Shown: positions 12,218 to 24,262 of the stretch, in pieces
Position numbering within the stretch: the first letter of the stretch is position 1
Layout: each line of letters begins with the position of its first letter
Assembly: GCA_003833135.1 (NCBI GenBank)
Contig: QZLH01000259.1
Location: 1-64,000 of the forward strand
DNA: 64,000 bases
Reading direction: 5' to 3'
From: Oehlia diaphana
Taxonomy: Eukaryota > Glomeromycota > Glomeromycetes > Glomerales > Glomeraceae
Program-made: the position numbers and the translations under genes
Notes under the pieces: generated by a model
Database searches by the model: none
What the model was told of the DNA's origin: nothing
What the model saw: only the letters and a program-made list of their open reading frames with translations

Positions 12218-12352
12218 CAATATCCACTACAACATCCACTATAACAACATCCACTATAACAATGTCAACTATAGCAATGTCCACTATAGCAATGTCCACT
12301 ATAGCAATGTCCACTACGTCTATTATGACTACTACGTCTACTATAACCATTA
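12218..12352. repeat. 15-bp minisatellite
   Basis: About nine degenerate copies of a CAATGTCCACTATAG-like unit lie in a row. They make a Thr/Ser/Met-rich 78-residue frame (12157-12393, starting MEIKLLLISNYVLLIYLCWG), which looks like a secretion signal followed by repeats. That frame ends where the neighbouring F-box gene's stop lies, so I treat it as non-coding repeat with low confidence that it is a small secreted protein. Confidence 0.6.
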
Positions 12353-12389
12353 TGTTAAAAGAAAAAAATTCCTATGATCAGGTATGTAT

Positions 12390-13850
12390 CTAAAAGTATA
12401 CGTTCAATTTATAAACACGATTAAAATCTTTAATTACGCCATCATTTTTATATTTATTAATTAATTTTACATAATTTTCTTCTTTATAAACATGATCAGA
12501 TGTAATAATAGAAAGTGCAGGTCGACCTCTCCACTTTATTAAGAATGCTTCCAATTTCTCTAAAGAAAAACTGAAATGATCTAAAAATCTGATTTCTTTC
12601 AGATAAGTTGGTGCAGATCTAATTAATATATCTAATAATTCTTCATCAGCTTCATTTGATTTAAGTTCATTACATATCACATCATTATGATTCAATATTA
12701 ATAATATTGATTTCAAATTTTTGCAATTTTTTAGTAATTTTTCAAATTCAATAAAATGATCATCTGTTGATGAAATTACAATTGATAAACTTTCAACTAA
12801 AGGACAATTTTCATAAACTGTACGAATGAAAATAAGAGAATCTTCGTTAAAATAACCTTCATCTAAAGAATAATAATATTTTAATAATATTTCTCTTAAA
12901 TGACCTCCACTATTTTTAATTATACAAGTAGCTGTATTAATTGTAATATAATCTATTTTAATAGTTTCAAGATTACGATAAATCAACTTTTTTAATTGAA
13001 TATTATTTAATTCAAGATCATCAATTATTAATGTTCTTAAATTATGAAGTTCTGGTAATACTTTTAATAAAAATGCATGTTCATATTCAAAATATTCAAA
13101 TACAATTATTAAATGATTAAGAGTATTTGCCTTTTTTGTTAATATAGGAAAAATTACTTCATATGGATCTATAAAACATTCTTCTTTAAAATCATCCTTC
13201 CACTCAAAATATTTTAAATTTTTTTGAATTTCAATTAATTTAACGATTCCATGAATATCTTTTGAACTCGTATTAATTATGATAAGTCTTTGTATATTTT
13301 GACAAACACATGCTAATCCATAATAGTATGAAGAATCTATAATTGTATCACATCTTAATTCACAGAGTGAATCAAGACGTATATTAGCTTCCGGAAAATA
13401 AAATAATTGATGTTTGATTTTTATCATATCTAAATATTTTAATTCCGGACATTTCCTTATCAATAAACTGTAAATTTCTTGTTGTAAAAGAAATTCATCA
13501 TAAGCTGAAGGTGTACCGATAGAAATTATATTATTAATAATGCTCACGTTGATACTTCTACAGAAACTCAAATAATCAAATAAAAGTGATTGACATGAAT
13601 TTAATGGTAATTCAATCCCTTGTATTCTTAGAAAATCTTTAACATCTTCAGTAAAATAAAATGTAATAATATAAAATAAATAACTTTTTTTATTATAATC
13701 AATATTATACCGCCAAGGATTCCTCCATAAAATTGGAATTATTGTCTCACACCAAAGTCTATTAACCATTAGGCATGAAAAGAGAGATTTTGAATCGTCT
13801 TGTAATTCTTTAAATAATAAGAAAAGAACATCTTTATTAAGTTTAACCAT
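12390..13850 (-). CDS. F-box protein with leucine-rich-repeat-like body
   Basis: A single uninterrupted frame of 486 residues. The chosen start is the ATG at 13850 (MVKLNKDVLFLLFKEL). An upstream ATG would add a poly-lysine stretch encoded only by a homopolymer run, so I rejected it. Residues 3-45 form an F-box (LNKDVLFLLFKEL, then LFSCLMVNRLWCETIIPILW), the module that binds Skp1 in SCF ubiquitin ligases. The rest has leucine/isoleucine-rich segments with LRR-like spacing (LNHLIIVFEYF, LRTLIIDDLELNNIQLKKL, LKSILLIL), which would select substrates. Such F-box genes are strongly expanded in Rhizophagus. No partner gene is nearby, so the substrate is unknown. Confidence in the F-box is high and in LRR geometry moderate. 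Confidence 0.88.
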   Translation of the reverse strand: MVKLNKDVLFLLFKELQDDSKSLFSCLMVNRLWCETIIPILWRNPWRYNIDYNKKSYLFYIITFYFTEDVKDFLRIQGIELPLNSCQSLLFDYLSFCRSINVSIINNIISIGTPSAYDEFLLQQEIYSLLIRKCPELKYLDMIKIKHQLFYFPEANIRLDSLCELRCDTIIDSSYYYGLACVCQNIQRLIIINTSSKDIHGIVKLIEIQKNLKYFEWKDDFKEECFIDPYEVIFPILTKKANTLNHLIIVFEYFEYEHAFLLKVLPELHNLRTLIIDDLELNNIQLKKLIYRNLETIKIDYITINTATCIIKNSGGHLREILLKYYYSLDEGYFNEDSLIFIRTVYENCPLVESLSIVISSTDDHFIEFEKLLKNCKNLKSILLILNHNDVICNELKSNEADEELLDILIRSAPTYLKEIRFLDHFSFSLEKLEAFLIKWRGRPALSIITSDHVYKEENYVKLINKYKNDGVIKDFNRVYKLNVYF

Positions 13851-14326
13851 TTTTTTTTTTTTTTTTTGCAAACTCGGTAAATTTTTTTAATAAATTAAGT
13901 ATAGTAAGGGGGTTAAAAAGGCGAAAAAAGAAATGGGAAATCCTAATTTATACTGTAGTACCGGAATAAGACCCCCCGATTAAAGAATTTATACATGCAG
14001 AGAGATCGACAAGTTGCCACATTTTCCACGTGATTGATTAAATTGTACAATCGTCGTTTTAATTGGTTATAGACCTTATTTATAGATTTATCTTACTTCA
14101 CGTGATCGAAAGGATTTAGATCTTGCAGAAACGTATAGAAACTATTGCTATGTCAAAAAGCAAGTATATTTTATTGGTGAGTAAAAGAAAGAAACCTATA
14201 GATACTTCACCTATGTTACACAAAAAATATCCTAGCTTGATACAGACTAAGTCATTTTGATATTATAGTTCATGTGTACAGTACACAGTGCGTGGTTATT
14301 TATAATAAAATAAACTAACGGTTTTA

Positions 14327-14340
14327 TGCTATCTATATAA
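14327..14340 (+). promoter_or_regulatory. TATA-like box upstream of the small four-exon gene
   Basis: CTATCTATATAAGACC lies about 215 bases before the ATG at 14554. It is the best TATA candidate for the small gene at 14554-15208. Two CACGTG sites lie a few hundred bases further upstream (about 14028 and 14099). Confidence 0.35.
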
Positions 14341-14553
14341 GACCGAGAAATAAGTATAAACTCGGCTAATCACTCGCAATTTTCAAAAATTAGTATGAAA
14401 GTAACACTTAGTGCGACAGGGGATTAATATATATGTATATATCTTTCTGCGACTAAATTGACGAAAAATCACATTCAATCACATCACATAAATGTATGAT
14501 CAACTTTATTCAACAACTTTTTTTAGTACTTTGAACAAATTATATTTGTAAGT

Positions 14554-15208
14554 ATGGAACAAATTGAAAATTCATTAGCCAATCTTACTATTAAAGATTG
14601 TGACAAAGTAACTGAGTTTTTAGAGAAATGTAATTTTGAAAGTAAGTATAGACAGACTTAGAGTAACTTATATGTAATTTCTCTCTAATTTTCATTTAGA
14701 TTTTACTGTAGTTCCAGTTTGCTTAAAACAGAATGCAAAGATACTTCTTGATTTAGTTGAAAAAATGAGTGCTGATGAACAAATTCTGATTATAGAGTGG
14801 ACCAAACACACTAATCACAATAGTTGTAATCAGGGAAAGGTATTTCAATTGAGTTTATCTTAATTAATCTAAATTAAAACAATACATTAACAGTTAATAT
14901 TATAAAATTCCTACTTTAGGATGTTCTTATTAAACATATTACGGTTCATGGTGGTTATAATCTGTATTCTTCTAATACGATATTCGTTTTTCGTAATTCT
15001 TCAGCGCTCGCGGATTGTATTGATAGTCTTCCGGACTGGTTAGTAGAAAGTTTTGTCCTTTTTTTAAAATTATTCGTAATATTTATTTAACTATCATGAA
15101 AAAATTAGGGCAGGAAATGATATAAAAAACATAACTGGGGATATATGTCATGCTTATTTAATTTACAAGAGAGCAAACAACTATTATTCCCGGACGTACG
15201 AATTCTAA
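14554..15208 (+). CDS. small four-exon gene of unknown function
   Basis: Four exons join in frame: 14554-14641, 14700-14839, 14920-15038 and 15109-15208. The total is 447 nt, giving 148 residues and a TAA stop. All introns are GT..AG and 58-80 nt long. The protein starts MEQIENSLANLTIKDCDKV. It has a helical middle (LKQNAKILLDLVEKMSADEQ), an HITVHGGYNLYSS segment and ends with ICHAYLIYKRANNYYSRTYE. No family is recognised; there is no signal peptide or membrane segment. It is tail-to-tail with the first MFS copy, 281 bases away. The same pairing recurs as remnants at 18990-19260 and 42295-42540, so this gene was part of the amplified unit and only this copy is intact. Confidence 0.65.
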
Positions 15209-15489
15209 TTTTATATATTTTGCTTTTTGATCAGAATTTTTTACTCTTCTTTTTGCATTTCAATATAAAATTTTCATTTTTTCTTTTCAAGGCTCAATTT
15301 TCATTTAAATTCACAAATTTAAATAAAGAGAAAATTTTGAATAGGCACTTAAAAATCGGGGCGTTTTCTAGACATTAAAATTATTAAAACTTATTTAAAT
15401 ATCATAAAATTCATCACATATACGGAAAATTATAATAAAATAGATTAAGCAGTGCCGATTTGGCAATTAAATTACTTTATTTTTAATAA

Positions 15490-17724
15490 TCACAAACTAT
15501 AGATAAAATCAGGATGAAGGTCACCCAGATTTTCAATTTCTTCTTCAGTTTTTCCTTCTAAAAACGATTGTGGATTTTCTTTCTTTCTCTTATTTAAAGT
15601 TTCGAAACAATATATTGAATAATTGACATACATGTCGCAGCAATTAATAATCCTAAACATATAGAATGACCAAAGAAATAATGCGGAAAATCTTTTTGTT
15701 GATAAACTTGTGAAGCTAATGCACCTCTATATTTGTGCACATCAATACCATTGCTGTCGCTATACCTCTTTTCGCATGACCTGCTATGTTATTTGTTAAC
15801 CTGTTTAAAAAGGACGAAATATTAGATATTATTGTTTATATTAAAATAAAATAAAAAATGAGAAAAATTACCATGTGATTGAAGTTATATTTATTGGAGA
15901 TAAGCCAATCCCAACAATACAAGCTCCAACATATTTTCCTACATAAATAATATGTCGATTTAAGACAACTGCATTGCAATCACCTTTTCATAAAAAATTT
16001 TCTTACCAGGGATGCCTATTGAAGGTACGATTAACAAGATATAACCAATAATCGCAATAAATGAACATGCGAAGATAAATGGACTACGAATACGTTTACG
16101 ATCCGAGAGTATTGCTACAACTAATGTTGATACGCCAGCACAAAAAAATGGAGGTACTGATAATAATTGTGATTTAACTGTCATACGTTTGAAAAATAAT
16201 AGAATAATTATTATAACTATTATATTCATTGAAATAAATAATTTATAATTACCAAAATCAAATCCCATTCCATTTACTATTGTTGGAATAAATAATGAAA
16301 AAGAATAAAATACTATTGAACTTGCACTAAGATGTAACATAGCTAAATAGACTTTCTAAAGAAATAATTAAAAATAGAATATTAAAAAAAGGATAAGATT
16401 GATATTTTTTGTTGACGGCTAAATATCGAATATTTGCAATCATATGAACTGTTATAATTTAATATTTACACCTTATTATAAATTATCAGCATGATCTTAT
16501 GATTCTTATCTGACTGACGCAATATTTATATTATTTAAATATATTACGTACCCAATCTGTTAAAGCGGCATAAATTTGTTTTTTATTAAAATGTGCTACA
16601 TGTGCTTTTCCTGCATCATATTTTAATCGTTCAACTACATATTTACGTTCTTCATCTCTAAGCCATTTAGTTTTTTCAGGATAATTAGAGAGTAAGAAAT
16701 AAGAAATTATAGAAACTATAACTGTCATTAATCCTTCAATTATAAATATCTGTTAAGGTTAAAAAATCTTATCAATAGGAGAAAAATTATTTATAAAAAA
16801 AAGGAGTTAATACTTAATACATACCCATTGCCATCCTTTTAAACCTAACTTTCCATCTAATCTTACAATACTATATGCTAATAAACCGCTACACGAACCA
16901 GCAAAACTAGTTCCCATAAAAAGTATGGCTATACGAGAATTCGTTTCTGATCGTTTATATCATGTGGTTATATAATATACTGCGCCTGGAAATAGTCCTG
17001 ATTCACAGGCACCTAAGAAAAATCTTGCTGACATTAACTCTGCAAAATTCTTCACCTAAATAAATTTTAATTTTAATTTTGGTTTAAATTTAACATTTAA
17101 TTGATTTTTTTCTTCGAAAGTTGAAACTTACAAACGCCATAAGTATCATTACGAGTCCCCATAATGTCATAATAAAAGGAACTAAAGTAAGAAAATGAAA
17201 TTAAGAAAGTTCATTCGAAGATATTTAATGAAATAATAAAAAAGATTTACTCCACAAAGATGGATTTGTCCTGAGAAGAATTAAATTCGAGGGAATTTCA
17301 AATAAAATATATCCACTATAAAAGAAGAAATGTATTCATTATCATATAATTTGTACCCAAGTATTTTAATTTAAATAGTTACTTACAAAAAGAAAATACT
17401 TAGACACCAATTAAATTGAACTCCAACAAATCCAATATCATATTCAATATGTGCCAATTTCGCGTTTCCAATATTTACTCTAATAAAGAAAATAGCAGAG
17501 GTGAGCAATGAATTATGAGTATTTTATAACTAAATTTTACACGAAATATGAAAAATCGTTGATTCAAATAACCTGTCCAAGAAACTCAAAAGATATAACA
17601 AAGTTAATAAAGGTATAATTCTTAGATCTATTTTTCGTAATAATTTCTTTTCAAGTTCTTTATTTTCAATAAATATCTCTCTACTATTATTGGATTCAAC
17701 TTTTTGAAAATTATAAGCTTCCAT
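15490..17724 (-). pseudogene. MFS transporter copy 1 (allantoate/anion:cation symporter type), inactivated
   Basis: About ten exons on the minus strand match the other three MFS copies. The first exon begins at 17724 and ends at the signature IIPLLTLLYLLSFLDR. Inactivation is visible. The Trp in the TTWYKRSE motif is a TGA stop (16960-16962) where copies 3 and 4 have TGG. The last exon carries two single-base deletions relative to copies 3 and 4 (near 15728 and 15605). Exons for YFLLSNYPEKTKWL and for the LLSVPPFFCAG transmembrane region remain open. It is tail-to-tail with the intact small gene. Family members move small organic anions or amides across the plasma membrane. Confidence 0.82.
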
Positions 17725-18169
17725 CGTTGTTAGAAAAGGGTGTTGATAGTTGCTGTATACAGTATATGATGGTATTTATAATTACTAATATTACTAATAT
17801 ACTATATTTTATAATTACAAACTTTTTTTTACAAATATTTTTACTAACTATTTTAAAGAACCATATGTCCAATTTGAGCTAACGATATACAACAGATTGG
17901 CTAAAACAAATTTCTTAAACCTAATATAAATAAAGTAAGTAAGTTGTCAACAAAAGGTAATTATCAGTTTATATATAGTTATATAGTTTATAGTTAAGGC
18001 ACAATTGCAAATTTAGTAATAAAAATAATGAAATGAAATTTTGATAGATGCATCCAAGTCCAACAAATTTTTTACAAATTACATTAAATATATTTATCAT
18101 TCCTTTTTTCTAAATTAATTTAAAATCCCTATAAAAACTTTTATCCGTTATTTCTTTAAAAACTCCGTA

Positions 18170-18300
18170 AAAATGAGCCTTTCCCGGATCCATTCACGGA
18201 AAATGTAAATAATTCGATAAATTCCGCGATATAAGGTTATTAATTCCGGAAATATGAGCCTTTTACGGAAAAAAAGATGGAATATTTTACAGGGAATTTA
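18170..18300. repeat. dispersed repeat shared with 46940-47045
   Basis: The words CGATAAATTCCGCGATATAA and GGAAATATGAGCC recur, with few changes, at 46970-47040 in the spacer after the fourth MFS copy. The rest of 17725-18990 shows no gene. Confidence 0.6.
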
Positions 18301-18607
18301 TTAACCGGCGCAGATCATTAAAAATATTATTTTATTTAATTTAATTTCTTTATTCTAAATAATAAAAGTAAATGGTAATTATTATGTTATTTCATAGTAA
18401 TTAATTTATTTGACGTCTATTATAATGTTCATTTATTTACCCATTTGTTTTGCAGTGAAGATGCTGCTGCGGATCTAAAAAATCTTCATTAAAATAAAAA
18501 ATTAAAATAAACCCTTACGAAAATCCTGCATGTCCAAAGAATAAGCCGTATATAAAAAAAGAAAATAAAGTAGATTTATCAAAAATTTGTCAAAGAATAA
18601 ATTAAAA

Positions 18608-18870
18608 AAAAAATTCCGATTTCTCACCGAAATCCATACATTCAAAGATGCGATCGCCTAAAAAAAAGTGAAAATTTGAAACGTTTGTAAGACGTTTCGT
18701 TAAAGGAAATATAATCAATGAAAAATTCCGATATCCATCTAAATACACGTCCAAAGATGTGTACACCTAAAAAAAGTGAAAAATCGAAATGTTAGTAGGA
18801 CGTTCGTTAAAGAAAATATAATCAAAGAAAATTCAAATACCAACCGAAATATGCACGTCCAAGAAAAAGT
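18608..18870. repeat. three degenerate tandem copies of a ~110-bp unit
   Basis: Copies begin near 18608, 18721 and 18828. Each has a TTCCGAT..CCGAAATNC start, a (T/A)TCCAAAGATG word, CCTAAAAAAAGTGAAAA and then a GACGTTTCGTTAAAG..AATATAATCAA tail. No coding signal. It lies in the spacer between amplified units 1 and 2. Confidence 0.75.
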
Positions 18871-18989
18871 ATAGATCAAAGAGTTAAACTTCTTCACAAT
18901 AGTAGATCATGAAGAAGTTGAGAATAAAGCATGGCATAAATGAGCTAGAATACTCCATATATACTGTAAATTCTCTTAATTTCATTAAG

Positions 18990-19260
18990 ATTTGATTAAG
19001 ATTTGCTAACGTTCCAGATTTATTTGAAACAAATGAGTGTTAACAGTGGACTGAAACGCAAATAGTTGTAATCATGAAAAGTTATTTCAATTGAATTTAT
19101 CTTATTATCTAAATTAAAATTAATGCGTACAATATCAATCTTCGTAATACCTTAGCTTTCGCGAATTGTATTAATAATCTTTCAGACTGATTTGAATAAC
19201 ATAACCGGGGTGTACACTTATCAGATCTACAAGGGAACAACAATTATTATTCACACCTAA
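18990..19260 (+). pseudogene. remnant of the small four-exon gene, unit 2
   Basis: The sequence aligns piecewise to the intact gene at 14554-15208: GCTAACGTTCCAGATTT, a degraded second exon and intron (GTTATTTCAATTGAATTTAT), GCTTTCGCGAATTGTATTAA for the third exon, and AATAACATAACCGGGG for the fourth. Deletions and stops remove coding capacity. It keeps the same tail-to-tail position relative to MFS copy 2. Confidence 0.65.
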
Positions 19261-19456
19261 AGAATTAGGATGGAATAGGATTTTATATAAACACCGATAT
19301 TTTAGGCGTAACGCTTTTTGATTTAATTTAATTATTAATCTTTTTGAACGTCATTATAAATTTTTCTTTTTTTTTTGTCAAGTTTTCAAGTTTTAAAGTT
19401 TTAAATTCGTTTAAAGATTTAATTAAGGAAATATTAAATTTGATACATACTAATAT

Positions 19457-21843
19457 TTACAAACTATAAATAAAATCAGGATGAAGGTCGCCCATATTTT
19501 TAATTTCTTCCTCGGTTTTTCCTTCTAAAAAGGATTGAGGATTTTCTTTCTTTTTCTTATTTAAAGTTTTGAAAACAAAATATTGAATAAGTGTAATACA
19601 TATCGTAGCAATCAAAAATCCCAAAGACATTGAGTGGCCAAAGAAATATTCCGGAAAATCTTTTTGTCGGTAAATTTGTGATGATACTGCACCTCCTATA
19701 TTTCCACTCACTAATACCATTCCTGATGCTAGTATGCCCCTTTTCGCATGACCTGTTATGTTTTCGTTAACCTGTTAAAAAGGACGAGAGAAAAGAAAAT
19801 ATGGTGTTTATATTAAAATATTAAAATTTACCATGTGATTGAAGTTATAACTATTGGAGATAAACCAGATCCAACAATACTGGCTCCAACATATTTTCCT
19901 AAATAAAAAATTGAACTTAAATAAAACAATCACGTTGTAATCACCTATTTATAAAAAAAGCTTGCTTACCAGGGATGCCTATTGAAGGCGTTATTAATAA
20001 GACATAACCGATAATTGCAACAAGTGAACATGGGATGATAAATGAACCTACGAATACGTTTACGGTCCGAAAGTATCGCTACAATTAATGTTGCTATACC
20101 AGCACAAAAAAATGGTGGTACTGATAATAATTGTGATTTAACTGTCATACGGGTTAAAAAATAATAAATAAATTACTTGAATAGCTATTAAAAAAAGTAT
20201 TACTTTGTTTAAAATAAAAATTTTTATAATTACCAAAATAAAATCCCATCCCATTTACTATTGCTGGAATAAATAATGAGAAAGAATAAATTGCTATTGA
20301 CCTTATGCCAATATGTAAAATAGCTAAATGAACTTACTAAAAAATTAATTAAAAAGGAATATTAAAAAAATGATCTTTAAATAATATTTACATTATTACA
20401 GTATAAATATTTACGTACCCAATCTGTTAATGCGGCGTAAATTTGTTTTTTATCGAAGTGTGTTGTATGAGCTTTTCCTGCATCATTTTTTAATCGACCA
20501 ATAGCATATTTACGTTCTTCATTACTAAGCCATTTGGTTCTTTCAGGATAATCAAAGAATAAGAAATGAGACTACAACTGTTATTAATCCTTCAATTAAA
20601 AATAGCTGTTCAAAATTAAAAGATTTTATCAGTTAAAGAAAATTATCATAACAAATAAGAAGTTACTAATGCCTAATATACTATACCCATTGCCACCCTT
20701 TTAGACGTAACTTTCCATCTAATCTTACAATACCTGAATACCATATGCTAATAAACCGCTAAATGAACCAGCAAAATTATTTCCCATAAAAAGTATGGCT
20801 ATCAGAGAATTTGTTTCTGATCGTGTGGTTATATAATATACTGCGCCTGGAAATAAACCTGATGCCGACATTAACTCTGAAAAATTCTTTACCTAAATAA
20901 ATTTAAATTACCGTATATCGCGGGCCATAGTACCCCCCCTATGCATAGTACCCCCCTTGAAAAATTTCATAGAATTGTATAGTACCCGGGGGGATAATTT
21001 ACAATTATCTCGTGATCCAGTGATCAGATTTGAGCCATCTTTTTTTTGTTTGATAGCACTCATTGAGCTCTTCAAAATAAAAAAAAAGATCGTTCAAATT
21101 GGACCAGTAGATCGTGAGATATTCGCAAAAAACGGAATTTTTAGGCTTTGTTTAGTACCCGGGGGTACAGGGTCAAACCCCCGATTTTTGCAAGATACCC
21201 GGGGTACTGTGGCCCGCTATATACGATAATTTTGATTTAATAACATTTAATTGAATTCTTGTTTCGAAAGTTGAAACTTACAAATGCCATAAGCGTCATT
21301 ATTATTTCCCACATTAAGATAATAAAAGGAACTAAAATACGAAAAATGAAATAAGAAAAGGCATTTAAAAGATAATTAATTTAATGAAGTAATAAAATAT
21401 TTACTTACTCCACTAGATGGACTTGTCCTAATAAGTACTAAATTTGAAGGAATTTCAAATAATAAATATTATTATTTAATTTATATCAAAGGTATCCTAA
21501 TTTAAAAGGTTACTTACATGAAGAAAATACTCAGATACCAATTAAATTGAGATCCAACTAATCCAAGATCTTCAATATTTGCTAATTTGCGTTTCCAATA
21601 TTTACTCAAATAAGAATTGGTAAGTATATAGTGAATTACATAGATAATAGAAGATATTACATAAAAAATAAAAAATCGTTGATTCAAATTACCAGTCCAA
21701 GAAACTTAAGAGATATAACAAAGATCGATTTTTTTTAATAATTTTTTTTCAAATTCTTTATTCTCTATAAATAATTCTTCTATATTGAATTCTCCATCTT
21801 TATTATTGGATTCTTCATCATTTTGAAAATTGGAATTTTCCAT
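19457..21843 (-). pseudogene. MFS transporter copy 2, heavily damaged
   Basis: It is homologous to the copies at 33991-36104 and 43519-45661. The last exon (LHPDFIYSL end, KTEEEIKNMGDLHPDF) is open. Damage includes: an 8-base insertion near 20735 in the LLAYGIVRLDG exon; an in-frame loss of about 8 residues covering FFLGAFE; loss of the WYK residues in the TTWYKRSE motif; a one-base insertion near 20047; a frame-breaking loss in the GNAKLAHIEE exon; and loss of part of the first transmembrane segment in exon 1 (near 21718). A 316-bp MITE also sits in the intron after the LMSARFF exon. It is non-functional as a transporter. Confidence 0.85.
20911..21226. mobile_element. 316-bp TIR element in an intron of MFS copy 2
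   Basis: The left end CCGTATATCGCGGGCCATAG and the right end in reverse complement TCGTATATAGCGGGCCACAG share about 27 of 31 terminal bases. TA flanks both ends (20909-20910 and 21227-21228). The paralogous intron of MFS copy 3 near 35455 lacks it and gives the empty site. The interior is GGGGGTACT/AGTACCCCC-rich. The 90-residue frame at 20957-21229 is an accident of the element. Confidence 0.9.
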
Positions 21844-22662
21844 CACTGTCGATAAAAATCAATTGCTGGTAGGAGTGTTAGTTGCTGTATGATTTGTTCC
21901 TTGAATAAATGGGATGTATTTATATTTAAATTTCTTCTTTTTACTTACCATAATTATCGTTTCTTCTTATATTTTTAGTTAAAGAGTCACATCTAAATTA
22001 AGTTCTGATTGAAATTACATGATGCATCATAGTAAACAATTCATTCATGAAATATTGAATTTGTGTTTCAAAAATTTAAGATAGAATTCATTCATTCTTG
22101 CTTTAAAATTCTTGGCATTTGTATAATAAACAGTAAATTACGTAAATCTAGTTTTTTTTTGTTCAAATACTAACCATTTTTGTAATTAATTAATCTGCGG
22201 ATTTCAAAAAATTTTCCGTTTTGATCCGCGCGGGCAACAAAATTTACTATATTGCATATAAAGAAAAATATAGTATTTTCCGAATTCCCAAGTTCGACCC
22301 GGCCGAAACATTTGAAAATGGTTAAAATAATACGATACCTTAAGGCTACTCTTGTACGAGATATCCGCTCACTATGTAAAAATAAATAAATAAATAAAAT
22401 TCGCGAAAATTATTTGTTACATTTTTATGCAACTATTCATATGATAAGCGGAAGATCAATTATTACAGTAAAAAAGTAGAATTTTGTTTTGAAACTATAC
22501 ATATGTAGAAAAAAAAAAGAATCAATTTCAGAAGTATGACTTTGTTTGCACTTTCACCTTTACTATTGTAGGAGAATTATCGAGTTTGCTATTTTTAAAT
22601 CAGCTGTGCAAAAGACCATATAAAATGCATTGTTTATGCATATTTTGATTTTAAATTTCCTT

Positions 22663-22835
22663 ATTGTCCGACATTAACGGTTAGACACATTGTAATGCAA
22701 GGTATCTGTCCGCACGCGTGATTAACCAATAAGATGCATTATTGATTATTATCACGAGATCAGATTTTCGGTTACGCGCCTGACGCGTGATTTTAAACGA
22801 GTGCTTCGGACATTACAACGGATCTCGTTACCTAG
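22663..22835 (+). mobile_element. 173-bp Helitron-like small element (family copy 2)
   Basis: It starts TTGTCCGACATTAACGG and ends TTACAACGGATCTCGTTACC followed by TAG and then T. The AACG..CGTT hairpin directly before CTAG matches family copies at 8349-8495 and 36961-37155. Internal GACGCGTGATTTTAAACGAG is shared, inverted, with the copy at 8349. No coding capacity. Confidence 0.6.
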
Positions 22836-24262
22836 TAAATATAGACAAAGGGCTATTGTAAAATACGTATTTATAGCACAAGAATAAGCTCATACTAGCT
22901 AATAGCTTAGTACTAAACTATTTAGGAAAATGTTTTTTTTGTCATAGTATAATCAAACTTCCGTATTTCACTTTTACTATTCTTTTAATAATAAATATAA
23001 AGCAGCATTTATCGCATTATGAATAGCAATATTTTCCCTTTTTCTATAATACGCTTGGATCAAGAATTTTATAAAGAAGTTTTATGTTCAATTGAGTTTT
23101 AATAAATTTTATTTTCATTGTCTTATTACTATTTGCTCTTTGCAATTAGTAAATTGGTTTTCGTTAATAATTTGACGTTATAATCATGAACGTTAGTATG
23201 CTCTTTTCTATTTTTTTTAATACATACAGTGATATATTAAGATTTGTTAAAGATGATTTTTGGTACAAAATATTCCGATCCTATAAAAAAAATTCTGGAA
23301 AAATCTCCGATAAATGATCATTTTTCTGAAAAATTTTTTATAGGCGATTTTTCTAAATTTTCGTTAAATAATTAATTATATGTAAAAAAATATGTTTACC
23401 GAAAAATTTAATATCAACCAACCATTGGTAACTAATAACATCATTTTAAAAAATATTTAGAGAAATAATCATTTACGGACTTACTGGTACAATTTTGATA
23501 TAAACAACGAAGGCTAAAAATTAAATAGTCTATAGTACTAACATTTTTACTGGGCAGGCGCATTCAACTATAAGTGAGAATTTAAAGCAAATATTTTCGC
23601 TGTTTTATTACTTGCTCTACACGTGCGCATTGATGTTTAATCACGTTTATGACTGACTAAAAATTGATAAGAAATGCCATATGTTTCAAAATTGTCGCTT
23701 GGAGTCTTATTCTCTAAAAAAAAATTACATGTAAATATTAAGAATTTTATTGTTGTAAAATATTAGAGTCTATTTATAAAATTTCGCGTGTAATATCAAA
23801 AATAATAAATGAAAATTATTAAATAAAAGAAGCGTAAAATAAAAAGATTAAATTATATCAATACATTAAATTTATAATAATATTATATATAACCACATTC
23901 AGTACTAAAGTCTAACAACATACATTAAAAAATAATAGAAAATAATCTTCGCATATAAGCAATTGGTATGTGGAAACTCAAGTTAAAACTGTTGCTTCGA
24001 AAGAAGAGAATTAGTAGCTAATAACTTCTGACAAGAAATAGGTTTGAATTATTGAAATCGCAAGCCCTAAACTTATGTTGTGGCTCATTTAAGAAGCAAA
24101 CGTAGTTGATTGGCCATTAGAAAAATTAGTGTGCTTGTACGTAAAAATCAGCTCCGAAAAAAAGGCATAAGATTAAAGAGTTGTTAAACATATTATAGAT
24201 TACGGTGGGCTGTCTTTAATTTGTACTCCTCTATCTGAGATTTTCGGATTGGTATCGGGACT

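Noticed and set aside
13851..13871. Upstream ATG of the F-box gene giving a poly-lysine start
   Set aside because: The extension is encoded by a homopolymer run; the ATG at 13850 directly before the F-box is more credible.
20957..21229. 90-residue plus-strand frame in the MFS copy 2 intron
   Set aside because: It lies within a TIR element whose ends it overlaps, with no transposase motif.
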